From: Mariniflexile sp044335535
GTDB taxonomy: Bacteria > Bacteroidota > Bacteroidia > Flavobacteriales > Flavobacteriaceae
DNA length: 64,000 nt
Direction: 5' to 3'
Assembly: GCF_044335535.1 (NCBI RefSeq)
Contig: NZ_JBIQVZ010000006.1
Coordinates: forward strand, 62,001 to 126,000
The notes beneath the pieces are model-generated. The model worked only from the letters and a program-made list of their open reading frames with translations, did not search any database and was not told where the DNA came from. The position numbers and the translations under genes are program-made. Below, in pieces: positions 9,001-16,974 of the stretch; the stretch's first letter is position 1; every line of letters begins with the position of its first letter.

Positions 9001-10191
9001 ACACCAGATAAAGGTGAAATACACGTGTCTCTTAATTACGATGAGGAAAGTTTCGAAATAAAAGTTAAGGATACTGGTTACGGTATCGCACAAGATGAAT
9101 TGGAACATGTCTTTGAAAGATATTACCGATCTGATGCTGTTAAAAGTAAAGACGGCATAGGCATTGGTTTAGCATTGGCTAAAAATTTCACAGAACTGCA
9201 CATGGGTTCCATTCATATTGAAAGTGAGCTAAATAAAGGAAGTGTTTTTTCAGTAATGATCCCCAGAGACAAAACATTATTTGTAGATGCTGTTTTAGAT
9301 AATAAAAATGCAGTAACTGAAAATGAAACGGTTGATTTGGAAGAATGGATTACGTCGACAGAATTAAAATCTTCAGAAAACAAATCTTCAAATATTAATT
9401 TGAATGATAATAAAGAACTTATATTATTAATTGACGACAACCCAGATATCCTTAATTATTTAGACGGTTTGTTAGAGGGAAAGTATGATCTTATTTATGC
9501 GAATAATGGCGAAGAAGGGGTTGAGAAAGCATTACGCTATGTACCAGATTTAATAGTTTCAGACGTCATGATGCCAAAAATGAATGGCATAGAACTTTGT
9601 AATGTTCTAAAAGAAACCATAGAAACAACCCATATACCCATTATACTTCTTACAGCGAAAGCTAATATTGAAAGCATACAAGAAGGTTATACACACGGTG
9701 CCGATGATTATATTGTAAAACCATTTAGCAGTCAAATTTTACAAACAAGAATTAGAAATTTACTGGATATTAGAAAACAGTTGCGTAATTATTTCTTAAA
9801 TAAAGAAGAAATAAAGGCAGAAGTTTTTAATAAAAATGCTACTTTATTAGATCAAGAAAAAGGTTTTCTAAATAAATTAGAAAAAGTTATATTAGACCAT
9901 TTAGATGAGGAAAAAATGGACGTTTGGGTAGTAGCACAAAGTATTGGAATGAGTAGAACCTCACTCTTCCGTAAAATAAAAGCTATTACAGGATTAAACA
10001 TAAACCAATATATACGAAAAGTAAAAATGGATAAAGCCGCAGAGTTAATAAAGAGTGGAAATTATACCATTGCTCAAGCATCTTATGAGGTTGGTTTTAA
10101 TAATGTAAAATATTTTAGGAAACTATTTAAAGAGCAATTTGAACAAGTTCCTTCGGAATTAACGCGGGATAAGAAAAATCCACCTAATTAA
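6064..10191 (+). CDS. Hybrid two-component system regulator (HTCS)
   Basis: This one-protein signalling system senses a glycan fragment in the periplasm and activates PUL promoters. Order: signal peptide; two propellers of Reg_prop repeats (~30-690; many 'LWIGT' blades); Y_Y_Y domain (~700-785); membrane helix (~801-820); HisKA with H859 in 'FSHELKTP'; HATPase with 'NLLSNAFKYTP' and 'GIGIGLALAKN'; receiver with phospho-acceptor D1167 in 'SDVMMPKMNG'; and an AraC helix-turn-helix (~1275-1370). The length is normal for the family. ATG 6064 is used; ATG 6076 gives a cleaner signal peptide (MKNNLTLILFLCLN) and may be the true start. It lies immediately upstream of GH2-susCD, whose promoter carries paired direct repeats at 10307-10342, the expected target. 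Confidence 0.96.
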   Translation: MLIKMKNNLTLILFLCLNLVYGQSYKKQPKLIKDDLSFYLLDTGFGLSSNYIHDIVQDSLGFIWIGTPEGLNRYNGTKFSVYKKSDLRENQGLTDDFVHQLSIINKGKLVITTDEGLSIYDSRSETFKILNAQNGLIGINTSCFEFGTESEFIIGVYDRGIQIIDTNNKSTVYTYSPDNMSSLSSNKVTCMARQGDSLLWVGTKENGLNKINYKTRKVTRVLFGNNKNASSLQVDELYTGKEGNLWVGSNEGMHVITVKGDTLQLKKSLTEGKGLSDNNVLCFEEDNLGNLWIGTRNGGLNIINKSDFLRKKSNFSVKWYLPKDDGSSVFNRTVSALRMDRDGNMWIGTSTGLNFVNPNGEPVKLLRKSSSRAESLSHDRIGALAESYEGKIWIGTDGAGLDLFDPITGSFKHYRHESNNVSSLSNDYIISLYEDKKKRLWVGTYQGGLNKMNPNTGYCTHYLQGSIDQGSDVRVIFEDSNGQIWVGTNRGGLYKYKDNLDQFEFINSLGKIDIRDINEDKNGFLWLATYGNGILRYDLYNDETVTYNSTNTEGFKSDNILSVLALSSSDVLAGTENEGLIRLDPIKKTISSFSQKNGLSNNTVNNIIRENENNIWLGTYKGISNYNTSTNKIYNLNTYTNIQQGIFRSGLIAKSGIVYLGGDNGLNIFDPDNLQRKKEWHPIVFEKLEVLDKQVRVSKNNKNEILDKSILYEDHFFLDYNQTFFSIDYVAIKYPFIKNVVYSYMVDGYNDNWINTNQAGKVNLINMPHGDYILNVKAKFGSGDEVVKKIRITINPPLWKTPLAYICYVLLLAGMIYGFMRYYSERIKLINSLLFEKKQRQLEYNFNEERIRFFTSFSHELKTPLTLILAPLEDLISEVKSIKEKNSLKLIQKNAKLLLQSINKLLEFRKSNLGLSKLRIEEHNLTDCLEQWVHNYFLLAKKRDIALSYDFPEENLLAWFDLEKMHIIFNNLLSNAFKYTPDKGEIHVSLNYDEESFEIKVKDTGYGIAQDELEHVFERYYRSDAVKSKDGIGIGLALAKNFTELHMGSIHIESELNKGSVFSVMIPRDKTLFVDAVLDNKNAVTENETVDLEEWITSTELKSSENKSSNINLNDNKELILLIDDNPDILNYLDGLLEGKYDLIYANNGEEGVEKALRYVPDLIVSDVMMPKMNGIELCNVLKETIETTHIPIILLTAKANIESIQEGYTHGADDYIVKPFSSQILQTRIRNLLDIRKQLRNYFLNKEEIKAEVFNKNATLLDQEKGFLNKLEKVILDHLDEEKMDVWVVAQSIGMSRTSLFRKIKAITGLNINQYIRKVKMDKAAELIKSGNYTIAQASYEVGFNNVKYFRKLFKEQFEQVPSELTRDKKNPPN

Positions 10192-10306
10192 TAAATACAT
10201 ACTGCTTTCTTCAAGAGTAATATTTATTACCCTGCCCAAATATAGAATTCTCTCAACAAGCGTTCCTTAAGGGAACTTATATGCCTTTTTAATTTGGTTT
10301 GGTCAT

Positions 10307-10342
10307 TTTGTATCCTTTGTTTTGATGATTTGTACCCTCTGT
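10307..10342 (+). promoter_or_regulatory. Candidate HTCS operator: 22-bp-spaced direct repeat
   Basis: TTTGTATCCTTTGT (10307-10320) and TTTGTACCCTCTGT (10329-10342) are direct repeats with starts 22 bp apart, two helical turns, as expected for a dimeric AraC-type binder. The second repeat starts 30 bp before a TAATTTTG box. They lie between the HTCS gene and the GH2-SusC-SusD genes. Assignment to this HTCS is inference. Confidence 0.55.
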
Positions 10343-10358
10343 TTTTATGTGTTTAACA

Positions 10359-10366
10359 TAATTTTG
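10359..10366 (+). promoter_or_regulatory. Promoter -7 box (TAATTTTG) for GH2-susCD
   Basis: TAATTTTG matches the Bacteroidota -7 consensus TAnnTTTG. The -33 TTTG element is weak or absent, which fits activator dependence through the adjacent direct repeat. Confidence 0.5.
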
Positions 10367-10367
10367 T

Positions 10368-10406
10368 GAAACATTGTAAGTGTATTGGCAACACTTACAA
10401 TGTTTT
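10368..10406 (+). other. Long perfect hairpin at the expected mRNA 5' end
   Basis: AACATTGTAAGTG (10370-10382) pairs perfectly with CACTTACAATGTT (10392-10404) around a 9-base loop. One more A:T and a G:T pair extend the stem. It lies at or just after the predicted transcription start and 30 bases before the GH2 ATG. It could stabilise the transcript, block early elongation, or be a palindromic operator. Confidence 0.6.
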
Positions 10407-10435
10407 AAATAAACATTAAAAATAATAGCACAAAT

Positions 10436-13400
10436 ATGTCCAAATTAATTTTCATATTAATTTTTTTATTGCCTTTCCATATAGGTTTTGCACAAGTAAA
10501 AGCCAATGAATGGGAAAACCCAAAAGTAATCGATCGAAATAAAGAATTAGGAAGGACATCATTTGTGTTATATCAAGATGAAGCTTCTGCAATTACAGAT
10601 ACACCCGAAAATTCAGAACTTTATCAAAGTTTAAATGGTACATGGAAGTTTAGTATTGTTAAAAAACCAGCAGATAGACCTTTGAACTTTTTCGATTTTA
10701 ATTTAGATGATTCTAACTGGAAAAATATTAAAGTGCCTTCAAACTGGGAATTGCAGGGGTTTGATATACCTATTTATACAAACGTAACCTATCCTTTTCC
10801 TAAGAACCCACCTTTTATAGATGGTAATTACAATCCAGTAGGAAGTTATAGAAAGACTTTTAATGTTTCTAAATCTTGGGATGATAAAGAAGTCATATTA
10901 CATTTTGGATCTATTTCTGGTTATGCTAGAATATTTTTAAATGGTAAAGAAGTAGGAATGACCAAGGCGTCTAAAACAGCAGCAGAGTTCAACATTACCA
11001 AACTTTTAAAGAAAGATGAAAACGTATTAGCAGTACAAGTATGTCGTTGGCATGACGGCAGCTATTTAGAAGATCAGGACTTTTGGCGTTTAAGCGGTAT
11101 AGAACGCGATGTGTATTTACAAGCAATACCTAAAACGGCTATTTGGGATTATTTTGCCAAAGCAAATTTAGATGAGACTTATAACAATGGACTTTTTAGT
11201 CTTGATGTTAATTTAAGATCTTTTGGTAAAAAAGCCTCTAAAGGCCAAGTTGTTTCAGTTTGTCTTGTTGATGCAAATGGAAATAAAGTATATGAAGAAG
11301 AAAAGAAAGTACATGGTTTAACTAGTAATATTAGCTTTTCTTCAACCATCAATAATGTGTCAAAATGGAGTGCCGAAAATCCTTGTTTATACAGATACAT
11401 ATTAAGTCTGACCGATAAAAAAAGCACACAAGTTGTTTCTAAAAAAATAGGATTTAGAAAGGTAGAAATTAAAGATGCTCAATTAATGGTTAACGGGCAG
11501 CCTCTAATGGCTAATGGGGTAAACCTTCACGAACATCATGGCGTTAAAGGACATACGCCAGATAGAGAAACTATGTTGGAGGATATTAAATTAATGAAGC
11601 AAAATAACATCAATGCCATTCGTATGAGTCATTATCCGCATGATCCATACTTATATACCTTATGCGATGAATATGGGATTTATGTTGTAGATGAGGCCAA
11701 TATTGAAACACATGCTATGGGGGCCGAAAAACAAGGTAATTTTGATAAAACCAAACATCCAGCATATTTGCCAGAATGGGCACCAGCTCATATGGATAGA
11801 ATGAAACGTATGCTTGAGCAAAACAAGAATTCCACATCAATCATTCTTTGGTCTATGGGGAACGAGTGCGGTAATGGTCCTGTATTTTATGAAGGCTATA
11901 AATGGATAAAAGAACGGGACAAAACACGCTATGTAACTTTTGAACAAGCTAACGAAAATACTAACACCGACATTGTAGCACCCATGTATCCAAGTATTGG
12001 AACCATGAAGGATTATGCCGAATCAGATAAACAAAGACCATTTATAATGTGTGAGTATTCCCATGCAATGGGAAATAGTAATGGTAATTTTCAGGAGTAC
12101 CGAGACATTATGAATACAAGTAAGAGAATGCAAGGTGGTTTTATTTGGGATTGGGTTGACCAAGGTTTAAAAACAGAAACTCCAGATGGAAGACCGTTTT
12201 GGGCTTATGGTGGCGATTTAGGCGGCGAGAATTTGCAACACGATCAAAACTTTTGTGCTAACGGATTGGTAACAGCTGATAGAGTACCTCACCCAGCCTT
12301 AGCAGAAGTGAAAAAAGTATTTCAATTTATAGCCTTTGAACTTGAAAGCGGGAACAAACTACAGGTAACCAATACCTATAATTTTACCAATCTGGATAAT
12401 TATACTTTTAAATGGGAACTTAAGGCCAATGGTGTGGTAATAGATAAAAATACTTTTGAAGTTTCGACAGCACCTAACGAAACCAAAGAAATCCTTTTAA
12501 ACTTACCTAAGCTAGAATCGAACAAGGAATATTATTTAGATGTTTACGGATACACTAAAAACGAATCACCTTTAGTGCCGAAAAACCATGAAATTGCTAG
12601 AGAACAGTTTAAACTTGGGAATCATTCGTATTTTGATAATAACATAGACCATAGAGGAGATTTAAAGCATACTGTTAAAGACAATATACTTTCTTTTTCA
12701 AATGACATAGTAGAAGGAGAATTTAATTTAACATCAGGTAAACTAACTAAATACGCTTTTAGAAAAGACAAAAGTAAAACCATTATAAATTTCCCCGAAC
12801 CTTACTTTTGGCGTGCTCCAACCGATAATGATTATGGTAATAAAATGCCAGAACGTTTGGGCGTTTGGAAAAATGCACACAAACAATTAGAAGTTAAAAA
12901 GGCAGTAGTAGGTGAAAAAAATACGCAAGGTCTCCCTGTTCATGTCGAGTTTCTTGTAAAAGAATTAGAGGCTTCCTTTACTGTAAACTATTTAATCCAA
13001 AACGATGGTTCCATAAAAATAACGGCCAGTATCGGCATGGGAACTAAGGAATTGCCAGAATTGCCAAGATTTGGAATGCGTATGGTATTAGATGGTAGTT
13101 ACGATGATTTATCATTTTATGGTAGAGGCCCTTGGGAAAATTATTCCGATAGGAATACAGCGGCATTCTTAGGTGTTTATAATGATAAAGTTAAAAATCA
13201 ATACACTTGGGAGTATATACGTCCACAAGAAGCAGGTTACAAAACAGATGTGCGCTGGCTTACTTTAAAAAATAAAGCTAGTAAAGGTATAGAGATTATT
13301 GGAGAACAACCATTAGGCTTTAGTGCTTTACATATGGCTACTGAAACTTTGGACGGGGGTGAAACCAAATCTCAAACGCACCCCACCGATATTGTTGTAG

Positions 13401-13543
13401 AAAAAGACAAAATTTATTTACATATAGATTTAAAACAGCGAGGTGTTGGGGGCGATGACAGTTGGGGAGCATATCCACATAAGCAATACCGTTTGCATGA
13501 AAATAAATATTCATATAATTACCAGATTAAGCTAATAGATTAA
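10436..13543 (+). CDS. GH2 beta-galactosidase, long LacZ-like form
   Basis: This 1035-residue secreted or periplasmic enzyme probably hydrolyses terminal beta-galactosides. It has a signal peptide (~1-20), the GH2 jelly-roll, Ig-like and TIM-barrel domains, and the C-terminal Bgal small-chain domain (~740-1030) that marks the LacZ subgroup. The acid/base is E477 in 'WSMGNECGNG' and the nucleophile E540 in 'MCEYSHAMGN'. The length matches LacZ-type enzymes. It is the first gene after the HTCS and its candidate operator, and lies 154 bases before susC, so it is probably the leading gene of the HTCS-controlled operon. It differs from the shorter GH2 at 23021, which ends in a DUF4982-like region, so the two likely act on different linkages. 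Confidence 0.93.
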   Translation: MSKLIFILIFLLPFHIGFAQVKANEWENPKVIDRNKELGRTSFVLYQDEASAITDTPENSELYQSLNGTWKFSIVKKPADRPLNFFDFNLDDSNWKNIKVPSNWELQGFDIPIYTNVTYPFPKNPPFIDGNYNPVGSYRKTFNVSKSWDDKEVILHFGSISGYARIFLNGKEVGMTKASKTAAEFNITKLLKKDENVLAVQVCRWHDGSYLEDQDFWRLSGIERDVYLQAIPKTAIWDYFAKANLDETYNNGLFSLDVNLRSFGKKASKGQVVSVCLVDANGNKVYEEEKKVHGLTSNISFSSTINNVSKWSAENPCLYRYILSLTDKKSTQVVSKKIGFRKVEIKDAQLMVNGQPLMANGVNLHEHHGVKGHTPDRETMLEDIKLMKQNNINAIRMSHYPHDPYLYTLCDEYGIYVVDEANIETHAMGAEKQGNFDKTKHPAYLPEWAPAHMDRMKRMLEQNKNSTSIILWSMGNECGNGPVFYEGYKWIKERDKTRYVTFEQANENTNTDIVAPMYPSIGTMKDYAESDKQRPFIMCEYSHAMGNSNGNFQEYRDIMNTSKRMQGGFIWDWVDQGLKTETPDGRPFWAYGGDLGGENLQHDQNFCANGLVTADRVPHPALAEVKKVFQFIAFELESGNKLQVTNTYNFTNLDNYTFKWELKANGVVIDKNTFEVSTAPNETKEILLNLPKLESNKEYYLDVYGYTKNESPLVPKNHEIAREQFKLGNHSYFDNNIDHRGDLKHTVKDNILSFSNDIVEGEFNLTSGKLTKYAFRKDKSKTIINFPEPYFWRAPTDNDYGNKMPERLGVWKNAHKQLEVKKAVVGEKNTQGLPVHVEFLVKELEASFTVNYLIQNDGSIKITASIGMGTKELPELPRFGMRMVLDGSYDDLSFYGRGPWENYSDRNTAAFLGVYNDKVKNQYTWEYIRPQEAGYKTDVRWLTLKNKASKGIEIIGEQPLGFSALHMATETLDGGETKSQTHPTDIVVEKDKIYLHIDLKQRGVGGDDSWGAYPHKQYRLHENKYSYNYQIKLID

Positions 13544-13697
13544 TAGATGAAAAAAACTCACTTATTACAATTTTGCTAACTAATAAAACCGAAACGATAT
13601 GACATAAAATCAACTTTATAACAACTACATTGTAATATTTATTTCCAGAATTAGGAAAGACATATTCAAAGAATAAACTAAACAAAATAAACTAAAT

Positions 13698-16600
13698 ATG
13701 ATAAAACTAATTAAAATGAGGAAAGTCTTTTTTTCTTGTCCGGAGTTTGACTATAGATTTAAATTAGTAATGCTTTTATTGTGCATTACTGCTTATCAAG
13801 TTCAAGCTTCTGAAGAAAAAAATGTAGATTTTAAAAATGAAATTCAAAAGAGAACTATTACAGGAGTCGTTAAGGATGTAACAGGCATGGTACTTCCTGG
13901 AGCCAATGTTTTAGTTAAAGGAACCACAAACGGTGTTATGACCGACTTTGATGGTGAGTTTAAGTTGGATATCGAAGCTAGCGCAACTACCTTAGTGGTT
14001 TCTTATGTCGGTTTTGAATCGCAGGAAGTGACAATAGGTCAAAAATCAGTATTTTCTATTGTATTGAATGAGAGTAATGAGGCCTTAAAAGAAGTTGTTG
14101 TTGTAGGTTTTGGTACTCAGAAAAAAGCAAGTTTAGTAAGTTCTATTACTACAATTTCTCCAAAAGAACTAAAAGGACCTACAAGTAACCTAACCACTAT
14201 GATGGCAGGTAGGGTAGCAGGTATGATTGCTTTTCAAAGGAGTGGTGAACCTGGGGCTGATAACTCAGATTTCTTTATTCGTGGATTAGGATCTTTTGGT
14301 TCTGGTAAAGTAAGTCCATTAATTTTGATAGATGGTATAGAATCAAGTTCTACAGATATGGCACGTTTGCAGCCAGATGATATTGAAAGTTTTTCGGTAC
14401 TAAAAGATGCAGCAGCAGCGGCAGTTTATGGTGCTCGTGGTGCAAATGGCGTCGTGTTAATTACTACCAAAATGGGTAAAGCAGGAAAGACGCAATTCCA
14501 GTTGCGTAGTGAAACCAGAATATCTAGCAATACTAAAAATTTCAAGTTTGCAGATAATATAACCTATATGAATTTAGCTAATGAAGCGGCGTTAACAAGA
14601 GATCCCAAAGCATTTTTACCATACAACCAAAACAAAATTTATAGAACATCTATTGGTGATGATCCCTTATTGTATCCTAGTAATAACTGGATAGATGAAT
14701 TGATTAAGGATTACACAGTCAACCAAGGCTTGAACATGAGTGCCCAAGGTGGTGGTGACATAGCTAGATATTATATTGCTGGAACTTATAATGTAGATAA
14801 TGGCGTGCTGGACGTAGATCCAATTAACAACTTTAATAATAATATTAAGCTACGTAATTATTCCATCAGATCGAATTTAGATTTGAATTTAACGTCTACA
14901 ACAAAAGGAATTGTGCGTGTATATGGGCAGTTTGATGATTATAACGGGCCTGTTGGAGGCGGTTCACGTTTATTTCAATTAGCATTGAGGTCTAATCCTG
15001 TAATGTTCCCTAAAATATATCCATCTAGTTACTTACCCTTTATAGAGCACCCCTTATTTGGTAGTGCTCAGGCTCAAACCGGTGGTAATGCAGGCTCGGA
15101 TTTGTTAATAAACCCCTATGCAGAAATGGTGAGGGGGTACCAAACAAGTAAGGCCTCTACCATACAGGCTCAAGTTGAGTTGAAGCAAGACTTCAATTTT
15201 ATTGCTGAAGGATTATCCGCAAGGGCTATGGGGTATGTAAGACGTTATTCTTCCTTTCAAGTTTCAAGAGCTTATAATCCTTTTTATTACCAAGGTTATA
15301 TCAGCCCTTCTACAGGAGAACTTGATATTAGTGTTTTGAATGAGGGTGGCCAGGGAAGTGTAGGGGTTACAGGTACCGAGTACCTTAATTATAGTGAAGG
15401 TGGAAAAAATTTGGATTCTCGTATTTATTTAGAAACAGCAGTTAATTACAGTAGGACGTTTAATGAAAAGCATGATGTTTCGGGCATGTTGGTTAATGTA
15501 TTACAAAGCTATGAACGAGGCAATGCAGGTAGCGTACAATCTTCATTACCACAAAGAAACCACAGTTTTTCGGGTAGGTTTACCTATGGTTATGATGATA
15601 CTTATATGTTTGAGTTTAACTTTGGGTATAACGGGTCAGAACGTTTTGCAAAAGGAAGCAGATATGGATATTTCCCATCATTAGGGTTTGCATATCGTGT
15701 TTCAAATGAAGATTACTGGAGTTCGCTTAAAGATGTGGTTAGTGATTTTAAAATCCGTTTTACCCATGGTCTTGTTGGTAACGATGCTATCGGGGATGTA
15801 AATGACCGTTTCTTTTATTTGTCTAATGTAAATCTCAACAATGGAACTTATGGTTCAACCTTTGGAGAGCAATTTGGATATTCTAGGCCAGGTGTTTTTA
15901 TAAACCGTTATGCCAATTATAATATTGGTTGGGAAGAGTCTAAACAAACCAATCTTGGTCTTGATTTAGAACTTTTTAATTCATTAAATATAGTCATTGA
16001 CGCTTTTAAGCAAAATCGAACTAATATTTTAGAAGTAAGATCTAATATTGGTGCAACATTAGGACTTACAGCTATTCCTTCTACAAATTTTGGAGAAATG
16101 GAAAGCAAAGGTCTAGACGGAACCATAACATACAATAAGTCTTTTAATGAAGATTGGTATACCCAATTACGTGGAAACTTTACATATGCTACAAGTGAAA
16201 TTTTAGTAAAAGATGAAGTGTCATATCCAGATGAGTTGGCGTATCGTTCTGCAATTGGAAACAGTGCAGCTCAAGGTTATGGCTATATAGCAGAACGTTT
16301 ATTTATAGACCATGAGGAAACACTAAATTCTCCAACACAATTTGGTGAATATACAGGGGGAGATATTAAGTACCGTGATGTAAACGGTGATGGTCAAATT
16401 ACTGAAAATGATATGGTGCCTATAGGATATCCAACAGTTCCGGAAATTGTTTACGGTTTTGGTGGTACGGTTGGTTATAAAAATTTTGATTTTAGTGTCT
16501 TTTTCCAAGGCGCGGCTAGAACATCCTTTTTTATAAACCCAAATAATATATCTCCTTTTGTTACTGGTTATGTGGTTGACGGAAATGGCAGACCCGTTGC

Positions 16601-16964
16601 AGATGGTTTGGGGCAAAATGGATTGTTGAGTGTCATTGCAGAAGACCATTGGTCTGAGGCTAATAGAGATTCTTATGCTTTTTGGCCGCGTTTAAGTGAC
16701 ACCTATATTGAGAATAATAACCAACCATCAACCTGGTGGATGCGAGATGGTTCTTTCTTAAGATTAAAAACTATTGAAGCAGGTTATAATTTTCCAGAGT
16801 CTTTGGTCTCTAAAATAGGGATGCAATCTGCCAGACTTTATTTTAGTGGGAATAATTTAGCGGTTTGGAGTAAATTTAGATTATGGGATCCAGAAATGGG
16901 AGGTAATGGTTTAGGCTATCCAATTCAGTCTGTGTACAATCTAGGTTTAAAAGTTGATTTTTAA
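13698..16964 (+). CDS. SusC/RagA-type TonB-dependent transporter
   Basis: This 1088-residue outer-membrane barrel imports oligosaccharides with energy from TonB. It has an N-terminal export signal (~1-37), a carboxypeptidase-regulatory-like domain (~52-130, 'VVKDVTGMVLPGANVLVKG'), a plug domain starting at 'ALKEVVVVGFGTQKK', and a beta-barrel ending in the aromatic terminus 'LGLKVDF'. The length is normal. The first ATG (13698) is used; the third Met at 13716 is equally plausible for the signal peptide. The SusD partner starts 11 bases after its stop, so the two form one complex and one transcript. No separate operator was seen in the 154-base gap before it, suggesting co-transcription with the GH2 gene. 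Confidence 0.95.
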   Translation: MIKLIKMRKVFFSCPEFDYRFKLVMLLLCITAYQVQASEEKNVDFKNEIQKRTITGVVKDVTGMVLPGANVLVKGTTNGVMTDFDGEFKLDIEASATTLVVSYVGFESQEVTIGQKSVFSIVLNESNEALKEVVVVGFGTQKKASLVSSITTISPKELKGPTSNLTTMMAGRVAGMIAFQRSGEPGADNSDFFIRGLGSFGSGKVSPLILIDGIESSSTDMARLQPDDIESFSVLKDAAAAAVYGARGANGVVLITTKMGKAGKTQFQLRSETRISSNTKNFKFADNITYMNLANEAALTRDPKAFLPYNQNKIYRTSIGDDPLLYPSNNWIDELIKDYTVNQGLNMSAQGGGDIARYYIAGTYNVDNGVLDVDPINNFNNNIKLRNYSIRSNLDLNLTSTTKGIVRVYGQFDDYNGPVGGGSRLFQLALRSNPVMFPKIYPSSYLPFIEHPLFGSAQAQTGGNAGSDLLINPYAEMVRGYQTSKASTIQAQVELKQDFNFIAEGLSARAMGYVRRYSSFQVSRAYNPFYYQGYISPSTGELDISVLNEGGQGSVGVTGTEYLNYSEGGKNLDSRIYLETAVNYSRTFNEKHDVSGMLVNVLQSYERGNAGSVQSSLPQRNHSFSGRFTYGYDDTYMFEFNFGYNGSERFAKGSRYGYFPSLGFAYRVSNEDYWSSLKDVVSDFKIRFTHGLVGNDAIGDVNDRFFYLSNVNLNNGTYGSTFGEQFGYSRPGVFINRYANYNIGWEESKQTNLGLDLELFNSLNIVIDAFKQNRTNILEVRSNIGATLGLTAIPSTNFGEMESKGLDGTITYNKSFNEDWYTQLRGNFTYATSEILVKDEVSYPDELAYRSAIGNSAAQGYGYIAERLFIDHEETLNSPTQFGEYTGGDIKYRDVNGDGQITENDMVPIGYPTVPEIVYGFGGTVGYKNFDFSVFFQGAARTSFFINPNNISPFVTGYVVDGNGRPVADGLGQNGLLSVIAEDHWSEANRDSYAFWPRLSDTYIENNNQPSTWWMRDGSFLRLKTIEAGYNFPESLVSKIGMQSARLYFSGNNLAVWSKFRLWDPEMGGNGLGYPIQSVYNLGLKVDF

Positions 16965-16974
16965 AAAAATAGAT

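Noticed and set aside
16954..16974. TTG start for the first SusD, overlapping susC
   Set aside because: The ATG at 16975 gives a standard lipoprotein signal and avoids the overlap.
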